A DNA stretch of 64,000 bases. It comes from Lysobacter enzymogenes (lineage in GTDB: Bacteria; Pseudomonadota; Gammaproteobacteria; Xanthomonadales; Xanthomonadaceae). How positions within the stretch are numbered: position 1 is the stretch's first letter; every line of letters begins with the position of its first letter. The stretch spans positions 2,108,001 through 2,172,000 of the forward strand of contig NZ_CP067396.1 in the NCBI RefSeq assembly GCF_023617245.1, in the 5' to 3' direction. The translations under genes were made by a program, and so were the position numbers. A model generated the notes under the pieces. The model was not told the DNA's origin. It made no database searches and saw only the letters and a program-made list of their open reading frames with translations. Positions 30,190 to 39,423 of the stretch are shown here, in pieces.

Positions 30190-30244
30190 CGCCGCTCGCG
30201 CACCGCATCGGATCGAAAAAACGCAGCGATAAAGGAGTATTGCG

Positions 30245-30670
30245 ATGACGCCGGGAAAAGCGGCGCTGCTGACGATCGCGCTGGCGCTGCCCGCGGCTCT
30301 GGTCCAGGCCCAGGCCCAGGCCTTGGCCGCGCCGCCGCGCGCGGTGCCGGTGGAAGTCGGCGGTAGCGAGGAATGGGACGCCTGCGGTTCGACCGGGCGG
30401 GTGCGCGGGCTCAAGGCCGACGGCGACGGCTTTCTCGCCGTGCGCGCCGGACCCGGCGCCGACTACGCGATGCTCGACAAGCTCGGCAACGGGCGCCTGG
30501 TCTATCTGTGCGGCAGCCGCGGCCGCTGGACGGCCGTGGTGTACGCGCCGGCGGGCGCGGACGCCAGCGCGTGCGGCGTCAGCTGGGCCATCGCCGAGGC
30601 CGAGGTCTACCGCGGCCCGTGCAAATCCGGTTGGGTCAATACGGCCTGGATCGAAGTGGTCGCCGGCTGA
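30245..30670 (+). CDS. Secreted SH3-like protein 2
   Basis: 141-residue paralogue of its neighbours with a signal peptide ending near AQAQALA, then APPRAVPVEVGG, ACGSTGRVRGLKADGDGFLA, VRAGPGADYAMLDKLGNGRL, a YLCGSRGRWTAVVYAP strand and YRGPCKSGWVNTAWIEVVAG. AAAGGAG stands before ATG 30245. Shares the mature N terminus APPRAVPV and most of the core with protein 3, pointing to a recent duplication; 20 bases separate the two. Confidence 0.78.
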   Translation: MTPGKAALLTIALALPAALVQAQAQALAAPPRAVPVEVGGSEEWDACGSTGRVRGLKADGDGFLAVRAGPGADYAMLDKLGNGRLVYLCGSRGRWTAVVYAPAGADASACGVSWAIAEAEVYRGPCKSGWVNTAWIEVVAG

Positions 30671-30690
30671 GGCGCGGCGGGGAGATTGCG

Positions 30691-31101
30691 ATGAAACCGA
30701 ACATATCTGCGCTGATCGCGTTGCTGCTGACGCTGACGTTGGCCGCGAACGCGACCGTGGCCGCGCCGCCGCGCGCGGTGCCGGTGGTGGTCGGCGGCAA
30801 CGAAGTGCTCGACGCGTGCGGCTCGCAGGGGCGCGTGCACGGCCTCAAGACCGGCGGCGACGGCTTCCTGGCGGTACGCGACGGTCCCGGCGCGGCGTAT
30901 GCGATGACCGACAAACTCGGCGAAAACCTCTGGGTGATGATGTGCGATCAGCGCGGCGACTGGATCGCGGTGGTCTACAGCGAGGATGGGCGGCTCGGCC
31001 GCTGCGGCGTGGGTTCGCCGATCGCCGAACGGCAGCCGTATCGCGGGCCGTGCAAGTCCGGCTGGGTGCACGGCCGCTGGATCGAGCTGATGGCGGGCTG
31101 A
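30691..31101 (+). CDS. Secreted SH3-like protein 3
   Basis: 136-residue paralogue: signal peptide MKPNISALIALLLTLTLAAN, then APPRAVPVVVGGNEVLDACG, GRVHGLKTGGDGFLAVRDGP, a CDQRGDWIAVVYSEDG turn and YRGPCKSGWVHGRWIELMAG. Start ATG 30691 with GGGAG upstream. Likely cotranscribed with the two preceding genes. Conserved Cys positions are the same as in protein 2. Confidence 0.78.
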   Translation: MKPNISALIALLLTLTLAANATVAAPPRAVPVVVGGNEVLDACGSQGRVHGLKTGGDGFLAVRDGPGAAYAMTDKLGENLWVMMCDQRGDWIAVVYSEDGRLGRCGVGSPIAERQPYRGPCKSGWVHGRWIELMAG

Positions 31102-31234
31102 GGCGGGACGGGCCCGCCCGGGCGAGGCGGCCGCGCCGTCGCGCGCGGGCGGCGGGGCCGGCCACCGCCGCGCCGCCGGCGGCCCTATGATGGCCACGGC
31201 GAATGCCTCGCCGCGGACCCAGGAGGGGTCGGAC

Positions 31235-31468
31235 ATGAACGTACTGAGCAAGACGCTGTGCGCGCTGGGCCTGTGCGGCCTGCTGTTGTCGATGCCGGCG
31301 GCCCGGGCCGATCCGGTCGAAGGATCGTTCTACACCGAGACCACCTGCGAATACGCCGGCTGGGCGTTCGAGATCGTGCTGACCAAGTACCGCTACACCG
31401 GCGGGCAATGGACCGTGGTGTCGCGCACCACCACCTATGCCGAGTCGTGCCCGCCGCTGGAGCCCTGA
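31235..31468 (+). CDS. Small secreted protein, unknown
   Basis: 77-residue precursor with a clear signal peptide (LCALGLCGLLLSMPAARA) and a mature part of about 53 residues with two Cys, FYTETTCEYAGWAFEIVLTK and a Thr-rich C terminus ending PPLEP. AGGAGG lies 8 bases before ATG 31235, and a TATGAT at 31186 may be its -10. Not recognised. Last gene before the bidirectional terminator at 31510. Confidence 0.65.
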   Translation: MNVLSKTLCALGLCGLLLSMPAARADPVEGSFYTETTCEYAGWAFEIVLTKYRYTGGQWTVVSRTTTYAESCPPLEP

Positions 31469-31509
31469 TCCGCGGGCGCGGGCGTCGAGCCAAAGAAAGC
31501 CGAGCCAAA

Positions 31510-31541
31510 GAAAAAGGCCGCGGAAACCGCGGCCTTTTTCG
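31510..31541. terminator. Bidirectional intrinsic terminator
   Basis: AAAAAGGCCGCGG - AAA - CCGCGGCCTTTTT: an eight-bp GC stem flanked by A5 and T5. It serves the small secreted gene on the plus strand and tsf on the minus strand, which converge here. Confidence 0.9.
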
Positions 31542-31565
31542 TACTGCGCGACAGGGTCGGGCGGC

Positions 31566-32447
31566 TTACGCCAGGCCGGCCTGCTTCATGACTTCGGCGG
31601 CGAAGTCGTCGGTCTGCTTCTCGATGCCTTCGCCCACGACCAGACGGGTCATGCTGACCACGTCGGCGCCGGCGGCCTTCACGGCCTGCTCGACGGTCTG
31701 GTCCGAGTTCAGCACGTACGGCTGGCCGTACAGGGTGACCTCGTTGACGATCTTGGCGATCTTGCCGCTGATGATCTTCTCCAGGATGTCGGCCGGCTTG
31801 GCCTTGTCCTTGTCGGACATCTTGGCCAGCTCGATTTCCTTTTCCTTGGCCACGAACTCGGCCGGGACGTCGGACGCCTTGATGTGCGGCGGGTTCATCG
31901 CCGCGACGTGCATCGCGATGCCGCGCGCCAGTTCGGCGTCGCCGCCCTTGAGCTCGATCAGCACGCCGATCTTGCCGCCGTGCACGTAGGCGGCGACGTT
32001 GTTGGCGCTTTCCAGGCGGACCAGGCGGCGCACCTGCAGGTTCTCGCCGACCTTGGCGATGACCGCGGCGCGGGTTTCCTCGACGCTCTCGCCGGTCGGC
32101 AGCTTGGCGGCCTTCAGGGCTTCCACGTCGGCGGCGCCGGAGGTCAGGGCGACCTGGGCGACGGCGTCGGTGAAGGCCAGGAAGTTGCTGTCCTTGGCGA
32201 CGAAGTCGGTTTCCGAGTTGATCTCGACCAGCACGGCCTTGCCGCCGTCCTGGGCGACCGCGATGCGGCCTTCGGCGGCGACGCGGTCGGCCTTCTTCTC
32301 GGCCTTGACGGCGCCGGACTTGCGCAGCCACTCGACGGCGGCTTCTAGGTCGCCGTTGGTTTCGGTCAGGGCCTTCTTGCACTCCATCATGCCGGCGCCG
32401 GTGCGCTCGCGGAGTTCCTTGACCAGGGAAGCGGTGATTTCAGCCAT
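31566..32447 (-). CDS. tsf: Elongation factor Ts
   Basis: Nucleotide exchange factor for EF-Tu. The 293-residue product begins MAEITASLVKELRERTGAGM with the TGAGMMECKKAL motif, has the NSETDFVAKDSNFLAFTDAV signature, tandem core subdomains and the C-terminal IEKQTDDFAAEVMKQAGLA. ATG 32447. It follows rpsB after a 271-bp gap that carries a family-A repeat, longer than usual for rpsB-tsf. Confidence 0.98.
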   Translation of the reverse strand: MAEITASLVKELRERTGAGMMECKKALTETNGDLEAAVEWLRKSGAVKAEKKADRVAAEGRIAVAQDGGKAVLVEINSETDFVAKDSNFLAFTDAVAQVALTSGAADVEALKAAKLPTGESVEETRAAVIAKVGENLQVRRLVRLESANNVAAYVHGGKIGVLIELKGGDAELARGIAMHVAAMNPPHIKASDVPAEFVAKEKEIELAKMSDKDKAKPADILEKIISGKIAKIVNEVTLYGQPYVLNSDQTVEQAVKAAGADVVSMTRLVVGEGIEKQTDDFAAEVMKQAGLA

Positions 32448-32478
32448 GAGAATTGCCTCGGGTATTCGTGTGGCTCGT

Positions 32479-32650
32479 CGCAGGAGCGGCGTAAGCCGCG
32501 ACAGAGCGAAGCGGCGCGATGCGCGAAATCGGCCGGAGCGATGGTGTCCGGCCAGCCTTTCGCTCCGATGCGCGCGCAAGGGGCGGATAGGGCCCTGACG
32601 GTTCGCGCGCGGAGCTTCGTTGTGTCGCGGCTTACGCCGCTCCTGCGGGA
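32479..32650. repeat. Family-A inverted repeat between rpsB and tsf
   Basis: Arms around 32479-32508 (CAGGAGCGGCGTAAGCCGCG) and 32620-32650 (its reverse complement); this copy has GTAAGCC instead of GCAAGCC, with the compensating change in the other arm. Being inside a transcription unit, it could lower tsf relative to rpsB or mark mRNA processing. Confidence 0.75.
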
Positions 32651-32718
32651 GCGGGATGCGGGTGTCGCAGCCGCGCAGTGTCGCGCGGCTGCATGACGGT
32701 GCGGCGACTGCGGGCCGA

Positions 32719-33561
<843 letters not shown>

Positions 33562-33823
33562 TGCAAAACTCCGAAGGCAGTGGAACCGGCGCCGCGATAG
33601 GTGTGGGCGCTGCGTCCGCGGCGAGCCGCGGGCGCGTGGTTCCGGGGTTGGGCCTCCCTGTCGCTTCCGTGTCCGAACCGCGGCGGGCGGAGCTTGCGGC
33701 TCCTGGCCCTGGGCGGCACCCCGGCACGGGGAATGGCGGCAGGTGTGAATTCGCCGGTGACGTCCGGCGTGGACGGCTGCGGTCGGGGCCAGGGAACTGG
33801 CGGTCCGGTCGCAGAGCCGCGGA

Positions 33824-33853
33824 ATTGTAGCCGGGGGAGGAGGGCCGGGGCAA
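33824..33853 (-). promoter_or_regulatory. Probable sigma-70 promoter of rpsB
   Basis: On the minus strand TTGCCC (33853-33848), an 18-bp spacer, and TACAAT (33829-33824) within GGCTACAATTCCG. Transcription from here gives a long leader of about 255 nt before rpsB, which could hold the S2 autoregulatory structure known in gammaproteobacteria. The rest of 33562-34092 has no gene. Confidence 0.6.
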
Positions 33854-33901
33854 ATCGGCGGTTTCGGCCGGGCCGCAAGATCCTGCAGAAAAGGCCCTAA
33901 G

Positions 33902-33996
33902 GCTCTTGTGGGAGGGCCTTCAGGCCCGACGCTCTTGGCTCAGCTCGCGGCGATCTGCAACAAGAGCGTCGGGCCTGAAGGCCCTCCCACAAGAGC
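33902..33996. repeat. Family-B perfect inverted repeat
   Basis: Two 35-bp arms (33902-33936, 33962-33996) are exact reverse complements with the GGGAGGGCCTTCAGGCCCGA core; the 25-bp centre includes CTCGCGGCGATCTG. It lies between the divergent rpsB and map promoters, so here it cannot be a simple terminator. Confidence 0.9.
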
Positions 33997-34092
33997 GAAG
34001 CCCGATCTCCTAATGGGCTGAGATCGTTTCAACTGCCGCTTCCGGCACGCTGCGGACCGTACGGTGCGGTGATCCCGGTCGCCTGAATGAGC

Positions 34093-34105
34093 GATAATGC
34101 CGGCA
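34093..34105 (+). promoter_or_regulatory. -10 element placed for a leaderless map transcript
   Basis: GATAAT at 34093-34098 stands six bases before the ATG at 34105. If used, transcription would start at or next to the start codon. No Shine-Dalgarno precedes this ATG. A weak TGATCC at 34070 is in -35 position. Confidence 0.4.
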
Positions 34106-34881
34106 TGGCCATTTCCATCAAGACCCCCGAAGAGATCGAGAAGATGCGCGTCGCCGGCCGCCTGGCCGCCGAGGTGCTTCAGGTCGTCGCCCCGTACGTC
34201 AAGCCGGGCGTCAGCACCGGCGAGCTGGACCGCATCTGTTACGACCATATCGTCAACGTGCAGAAGGCGATCCCGGCCAACGTCGGCTACAAGGGCTTCC
34301 CCAAGACCGTGTGCACCTCGGTCAACAACGTCATCTGCCACGGCATCCCCAGCGATTCGAAGATCCTCAAGGACGGCGACATCGTCAACATCGACGTCAC
34401 CGTGATCAAGGACGGCTGGCACGGCGACACCAGCCGCATGTACTACGCCGGCACGCCGTCGGTCATGGCCAAGCGCCTGGTCGAGGTGACCCGCGAGGCG
34501 ATGTTCCGCGCGATCCGCTTCGTCAAGCCCGGCGCCACCCTCGGCGACATCGGCCACATCATCCAGACCTACGCCGAAGCCGAGCGCTTCAGCGTGGTGC
34601 GCGACTACTGCGGCCACGGCATCGGCCGGGTCTACCACGAAGAGCCGCAGGTGCTGCACGTGGGCCGGCCGGGCGAGGGCATCAAGCTGGTTCCCGGCAT
34701 GACCTTCACCATCGAGCCGATGATCAACGAAGGCACCTACCGGCATAAGACCCTGCCGGACGGCTGGACCGTGGTGACCAAGGACCGCAAGCTGTCGGCG
34801 CAGTGGGAGCACACCGTCGCGGTGACCGAAGACGGGGTCGAGATCCTGACCCGCGTGCCCGGCGACGACAACGACCTATGA
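34105..34881 (+). CDS. map: Type I methionine aminopeptidase
   Basis: Removes N-terminal Met from nascent proteins. The 258-residue product begins MAISIKTPEEIEKMRVAGRL like E. coli Map, has the substrate His in VICHGIPSD, metal ligands in VNIDVTVIKDGWHGDTSRMY, YCGHGIGRVYHEEPQVLH, the Glu in MTFTIEPMIN and the final Glu in WEHTVAVTEDG. An in-frame ATG at 34087 would add six residues, but 34105 matches homologues. Its stop overlaps the glnD start (ATGA). Confidence 0.96.
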   Translation: MAISIKTPEEIEKMRVAGRLAAEVLQVVAPYVKPGVSTGELDRICYDHIVNVQKAIPANVGYKGFPKTVCTSVNNVICHGIPSDSKILKDGDIVNIDVTVIKDGWHGDTSRMYYAGTPSVMAKRLVEVTREAMFRAIRFVKPGATLGDIGHIIQTYAEAERFSVVRDYCGHGIGRVYHEEPQVLHVGRPGEGIKLVPGMTFTIEPMINEGTYRHKTLPDGWTVVTKDRKLSAQWEHTVAVTEDGVEILTRVPGDDNDL

Positions 34882-37625
34882 CCGGCCCCGTCGCCGACGA
34901 ACGCTCGGCGACGCCCGCGGCGGCGGCCGAGAGCGCCGCCGACGCCCGCCGCCCTTGCGCGGGCGGCGCAAATCCCGGCCCTAATCCCGGTTCGGATCCC
35001 GACGACGGCGCGCCGCCCGCGCCCGGCACGCCCGCGGCGATCCGCGCCGCGCTCGCGGCGGTGGACGCGGCGCTGGCCGACCGCTTCGACAACGGCGGCG
35101 ACGCCGACATCGACAAGTTGCTGCGCGCGCGCGCCGACGCGGTCGATGCGCAAGTGCGCGCGGCGTGGCGGATCTGCATCGCCGAGGACGCGCCGCTGGC
35201 GCTGTTCGCGGTCGGCGGCTACGGCCGCGGCGAACTGTTCCCGCAATCGGACATCGACCTGCTGGTGCTGGCCGAACCGCAGGCCCAGGCGGCGCAGGCC
35301 GAACAGCTCGGCTGCTTCTTCGCCAGCCTGTGGGACGCCGGCCTGCCGGTCGGCCACGCGGTGCGCTCGCCGGCGCAATGCAGCGAGGCCGGCAGCGACC
35401 TGACCGTGCTCACCGCGATGCTGGAAGCGCGCCCGATCGACGCCGACGCGGTCGCGCGCATGGCCCTGCAGGCGGCGATCGCGCCGTCGCAGGTGTGGCC
35501 GGCGCGCGAGTTCTTCGTCGCCAAACGCGACGAACTGCGCCAGCGCCACGCGCGCTACGGCGACACCGCCGACAACCTGGAGCCCAACCTCAAGGAAGGC
35601 CCGGGCGGCATGCGCGACGTGCAGACCCTGCACTGGATGGCGCTGCGCATCATCGGCACGTCCGACCTCGAATCGCTGGTCTCCATCGGCCAGCTCGGCG
35701 CCGACGAGTGGGCCACGCTGGAGCGCGAGCGCCGCGCGCTGTCGCGGCTGCGCTTCGGCCTGCACCTGGTCGCGCGCAAGCGCGAGGAGCGGCTGCGCTT
35801 CGATTACCAGAAGGTGCTGGCCGAACGCCTGGGCCATGTCGACAGCGCCGACAACCTCGCCGTCGAGCAGATGATGCAGGGCTTCTACCGCAGCGCCGCG
35901 CTGGTGCTGCGGATCGGCGAGCGCTTGCTGCAGCGGTTCGAGGAACAGATCGAGGGCGAAGCCGCGCCGGTGGCGCTGGGCGCGCCGTACGAGGCCTTCG
36001 AACTGCGCCGCGACTACATTGCCGCGCGCGAGCCGCAGTGGCCGCGCGACGCCGCCGAGGTGTTCGCGCTGTTCGCCGCCTGGGCCGCGCACGACGAGAT
36101 CCGCGGCCTGCATTCGCAGACCGCGCGCGCGCTGGCCGAGTCGCTGACCCGGGTGCCCGGCTACGAGCAGGCCGAACCGGCGCTGCGCGAGCGTTTCCTC
36201 AAGCTGTTGCGCGGCCCGCATCCGGTGCACGCGCTCGAGCGCATGGCCCGGCTGGGCGTGCTGGGGCGCTGGATTCCGGCGTTCTCGAAAGTCTCCGGGC
36301 GCATGCAGTTCGACCTGTTCCACGTCTACACCGTCGACCAGCACACCCTGGCGGTGCTGCGCAACCTGGCGCGGTTCGCCTCCGGCGTGGCCGACGAGCG
36401 TTTCAGCATCGCCCACGAAGTGTGGCCGCGCTTGCGCAAGCCGGAACTGCTGCTGCTGGCCGGGCTGTTCCACGACATCGCCAAGGGCCGCGGCGGCGAC
36501 CATTCCGAACTCGGCGGCGACGACGCGCGCGCGTTCGGCACCGTCATGGGCCTGAGCGAATCCGATACCGCATTGGTCGAATGGCTGGTGCGCCAGCACC
36601 TGCTGATGTCGGTGACCGCGCAGAAGCAGGACATCGCCGATCCCGAGGTGATCCACCGCTTCGCCAGCAAGGTCGCCGACCGCGAGCACCTCGACCATCT
36701 CTACCTGCTGACCTGCGCCGACATCGCCGGCACTTCGCCGAAGCTGTGGAACGCGTGGAAGGACCGGCTGCTGGCCGACCTGTACACCGCCACCCGCCTG
36801 GCTCTGCGCCGCGGCCTGGAGCATCCGGTCGCGGGCGAGGAACGCGCGGCCGAGACGCGCGAGGCCGCACACGCGATGCTGGCCGCGTTCGGCGCGCGCG
36901 ACGAGGACATCGCTGCGCTGTTCGCGCGCATGCCGCAAATCGCGTTCCAGCGCGGCCGGCCGGACCAGATCGCGTGGCAGGCGGCGTCGCTGCGCGGCGT
37001 CGCGCTCGGCGACACCCGGGTGCGCGCGCGGCCGGTCAGCGCGCACGGCGGCGCCCACGCCGGCGCGCTGGAAGTGTTCGTGCATTCGCCCGACCGCGAC
37101 GGCCTGTTCGCCGCGATCGTCGCCACCCTCGACCGGCTCGGCCTGGCGATCCAGCAGGCGCGCGTGCTCGACGGCCCGCACGGAGCGATCTTCGACACCT
37201 TCGAAGTGGTGCCGACCGATCCGCGCCAGCCGCCCAGCGCCGAGGACGTCGAACGCCGCTTGGCCGCGGCGCTGGCCGGGCCGCTGGACAAGATCCGTCC
37301 GGCGCGGCGCGCGCAGCCGCGCCACCTGCGCCATTTCCGCATCGCCCCGCAGATCGGGTTCTCCGATTACCGCAAGGGCGAGCAGGCGCGGCCGCGGACC
37401 ATGCTGAGCCTGGTCTGCACCGACCGCCCGGGCCTGCTGGCCGACGTCGCGCAGACGCTGCGCCGGCAGAAGCTGCGCGTGTACGACGCGCGCATCGCCA
37501 CCTTCGGCGAGCGCGCCGAGGACGTGTTCCAGATCACCGACGAGCGCGATCTCGCGCTCGACGAAACGCAACAGCAGGCCCTGCGCGACGCGCTGCTGGC
37601 CTGCCTCGAAGGAGACCACCGATGA
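34878..37625 (+). CDS. glnD: Bifunctional uridylyltransferase/uridylyl-removing enzyme GlnD
   Basis: Nitrogen sensor that uridylylates PII at low glutamine and removes UMP at high glutamine. 915 residues: a low-complexity Ala/Pro N terminus of about 55 residues, the nucleotidyltransferase motif GGYGRGELFPQSDIDLLVL near 112, GGMRDVQTLHW, the HD hydrolase motif FHDIAKGRGGDHSELGG near 530, and two C-terminal ACT domains starting near 730 (EVFVHSPDRDGLFAAI) and 841 (LSLVCTDRPGLLADVA). ATG 34878 overlaps map; the stop overlaps dapD, so the three genes are translationally coupled. Confidence 0.97.
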   Translation: MTGPVADERSATPAAAAESAADARRPCAGGANPGPNPGSDPDDGAPPAPGTPAAIRAALAAVDAALADRFDNGGDADIDKLLRARADAVDAQVRAAWRICIAEDAPLALFAVGGYGRGELFPQSDIDLLVLAEPQAQAAQAEQLGCFFASLWDAGLPVGHAVRSPAQCSEAGSDLTVLTAMLEARPIDADAVARMALQAAIAPSQVWPAREFFVAKRDELRQRHARYGDTADNLEPNLKEGPGGMRDVQTLHWMALRIIGTSDLESLVSIGQLGADEWATLERERRALSRLRFGLHLVARKREERLRFDYQKVLAERLGHVDSADNLAVEQMMQGFYRSAALVLRIGERLLQRFEEQIEGEAAPVALGAPYEAFELRRDYIAAREPQWPRDAAEVFALFAAWAAHDEIRGLHSQTARALAESLTRVPGYEQAEPALRERFLKLLRGPHPVHALERMARLGVLGRWIPAFSKVSGRMQFDLFHVYTVDQHTLAVLRNLARFASGVADERFSIAHEVWPRLRKPELLLLAGLFHDIAKGRGGDHSELGGDDARAFGTVMGLSESDTALVEWLVRQHLLMSVTAQKQDIADPEVIHRFASKVADREHLDHLYLLTCADIAGTSPKLWNAWKDRLLADLYTATRLALRRGLEHPVAGEERAAETREAAHAMLAAFGARDEDIAALFARMPQIAFQRGRPDQIAWQAASLRGVALGDTRVRARPVSAHGGAHAGALEVFVHSPDRDGLFAAIVATLDRLGLAIQQARVLDGPHGAIFDTFEVVPTDPRQPPSAEDVERRLAAALAGPLDKIRPARRAQPRHLRHFRIAPQIGFSDYRKGEQARPRTMLSLVCTDRPGLLADVAQTLRRQKLRVYDARIATFGERAEDVFQITDERDLALDETQQQALRDALLACLEGDHR

Positions 37626-38536
37626 GTTCCGCCCCGAAGAAGACGGTCAAGAAGACGACCAAGAAGGCCGTCAAGGCCGTGAAGAAGAAGCCGCAGGCGC
37701 CGGGCGCCGACGAACTCAAGTTCATGATCGACAGCGCCTTCGAGCGCCGCACCATGCTGACTCCGGACGAGGTCGAAGGCTCGACCCGGCCGACCGTGGA
37801 GCGGGTGATCGCGGGCCTGGAGCAGGGCGAGTTCCGCGTCGCCGAGCCCGACGGCAAGGGCGGTTGGAAGGTCAACGAATGGCTCAAGAAGGCGGTGCTG
37901 CTGTACTTCCGGGTCAACGACATGCAGGTGGTCGAGGCCGATCCGGCGCCGTTCTGGGACAAGGTCCCGGCGCGCTTCGAAGGCTACGGCGAAGCCGATT
38001 TCCGCAAGCTCGGCGCGCGCGTGGTGCCCGGCGCGATCGCCCGCCGCGGCGCCTACATCGGCAAGGACGTGGTGCTGATGCCGTCGTTCGTCAACATCGG
38101 CGCGCACGTCGGCGAAGGCACCATGGTCGATACCTGGGCCACGGTCGGTTCGTGCGCGCAGATCGGCAAGCACTGCCACTTGTCCGGCGGCGCCGGCATC
38201 GGCGGCGTGCTGGAACCGCTGCAGGCCTCGCCGACGATCATCGAGGACCACTGCTTCATCGGCGCGCGTTCGGAAGTGGTCGAAGGCTTCGTCGTCGGCC
38301 ACCACAGCGTGATCGGCATGGGCGTGTTCCTGGGCCAGAGCACCCGCGTCTACAACCGCGCCACCGGCGAGATCAGCTACGGCTACGTGCCGCCGTACAG
38401 CGTGGTGGTGTCGGGCCAGCTGCCGGCGAAGGACGGCTCGCATTCGCTGTACTGCGCGGTGATCGTCAAACAGGTGGATGCGAAGACGATGGCCAAGACC
38501 AGCATCAACGAGCTGTTGCGCGGGTTGGCGGACTGA
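37622..38536 (+). CDS. dapD: Tetrahydrodipicolinate N-succinyltransferase
   Basis: Succinyl-branch enzyme of lysine/diaminopimelate synthesis. 304 residues with DWVKVNEWLKKAVLLYFR-like GGWKVNEWLKKAVLLYFR, the left-handed beta-helix (MVDTWATVGSCAQIGKHCHL, GGVLEPLQASPTIIEDHCF) and VPPYSVVVSGQLP. The first about 25 residues are an added Lys/Thr/Val tail (KKTVKKTTKKAVKAVKKK) not in the 274-residue E. coli enzyme. ATG 37622 overlaps the glnD stop. Confidence 0.96.
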   Translation: MSSAPKKTVKKTTKKAVKAVKKKPQAPGADELKFMIDSAFERRTMLTPDEVEGSTRPTVERVIAGLEQGEFRVAEPDGKGGWKVNEWLKKAVLLYFRVNDMQVVEADPAPFWDKVPARFEGYGEADFRKLGARVVPGAIARRGAYIGKDVVLMPSFVNIGAHVGEGTMVDTWATVGSCAQIGKHCHLSGGAGIGGVLEPLQASPTIIEDHCFIGARSEVVEGFVVGHHSVIGMGVFLGQSTRVYNRATGEISYGYVPPYSVVVSGQLPAKDGSHSLYCAVIVKQVDAKTMAKTSINELLRGLAD

Positions 38537-38577
38537 GCGTGGGGCCGACCGCCGCCGCGAGCCTTTCCAGTCCGCGC

Positions 38578-39009
38578 ATGACCCGTTGGGTGAAACAGCC
38601 GTTTCCGGGCATGGCGCTGGCGGTGCTCGGGGCGATGCTGGTGGGCGGCGTCTTCAGCCGCCCCTGGCATCCGCCGAGCCTGCTGATGGCGGTGGGCGTG
38701 GTCGTGTTGGCGGCGGCGATCCAGAGGACCATGGCCCGGCATCTCGCCGACGACGTCGTCGACGGCGGCGACCATCTGCTGGTGCGCTCGGGCGGGATCG
38801 AAGAGAAGGTGATGCTGCGCGATGTGGCGTCGATCCGCCGCGGCTTCGGCCACAACCCCGAGCGACTGATCCTGACTCTGCGCCGGCCGGGCCGGCTGGG
38901 CGACACGATCGCCTTCATTCCGAAGGGAATCCGCTGGTTTCCCTACGTCGAGCATCCGCTCGCCTACGAGCTCATGACGCGCGCGCGGCTGCTGCGCCTG
39001 CAGCCGTGA
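38578..39009 (+). CDS. Small membrane protein with PH-like domain
   Basis: 143 residues from ATG 38578. Two close hydrophobic helices (MALAVLGAMLVGGVF and LLMAVGVVVLAAAI) are followed by a cytoplasmic stretch DGGDHLLVRSGGIEEKVMLR, VASIRRGFGHNPERLILTLR and GDTIAFIPKG that resembles bacterial PH-like (YdbS-type) domains. A GTG at 38539, three bases after dapD, would add 13 residues and is an alternative start; neither has a strong ribosome site. Function unknown. Confidence 0.6.
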   Translation: MTRWVKQPFPGMALAVLGAMLVGGVFSRPWHPPSLLMAVGVVVLAAAIQRTMARHLADDVVDGGDHLLVRSGGIEEKVMLRDVASIRRGFGHNPERLILTLRRPGRLGDTIAFIPKGIRWFPYVEHPLAYELMTRARLLRLQP

Positions 39010-39063
39010 GCCGGCGCGCGTACACGGGCGCTCACCATTTTTCGATCGAAAGGTTGTTCCGCC

Positions 39064-39423
39064 ATGACCACCCTGTACGGACTCAATAACTGCGACACCT
39101 GCAAGAAAGCGCGCAAGTGGCTCGACCGCTTCGGTGTCGCCCACCGCTTCGTCGACTACCGCGACAACCGGCAATCGCCGGAAACGCTGGTCGAGTGGAA
39201 GACCCAACTCGGCGGTTGGGACGCGCTGATCAACAAGTCTTCGACCACTTGGCGCACGCTGCCGCCGAACCGCAAGGAGCCGGCCTCGGACGCGGAGTGG
39301 AAGTTGCTGCTCAAGGAATACCCGCAGCTGATCCGGCGGCCGGTGGTGGTCACCGACGACGGCAAGGCGACCCAGGGTTTCAGCGACAACGGCTTCAAGC
39401 AGCGTTTCGGGATCGGCGCGTGA
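39064..39423 (+). CDS. ArsC-family (YffB/Spx-like) protein
   Basis: 119-residue thioredoxin-fold protein: MTTLYGLNNCDTCKKARKWL has a CxxC at residues 10 and 13, followed by FVDYRDNRQSPETLVEWKTQ, LINKSSTTWRTLPP and LIRRPVVVTDDGKATQGFSD. This is the YffB type; E. coli yffB is also just upstream of dapE. Not an arsenate reductase by context. The stop overlaps the dapE GTG. Role in the cell unproven; glutathione-dependent thiol reduction has been suggested for the family. Confidence 0.85.
   Translation: MTTLYGLNNCDTCKKARKWLDRFGVAHRFVDYRDNRQSPETLVEWKTQLGGWDALINKSSTTWRTLPPNRKEPASDAEWKLLLKEYPQLIRRPVVVTDDGKATQGFSDNGFKQRFGIGA

Noticed and set aside
29797..31101. Integron gene cassettes carrying the SH3-like genes
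   Set aside because: The gaps between the genes (55 and 20 bp) are too short for attC sites and no integrase is present.
39064..39423. Arsenate reductase
   Set aside because: The ArsC fold is present, but the CxxC pattern and dap context indicate the YffB type, and no ars genes are near.
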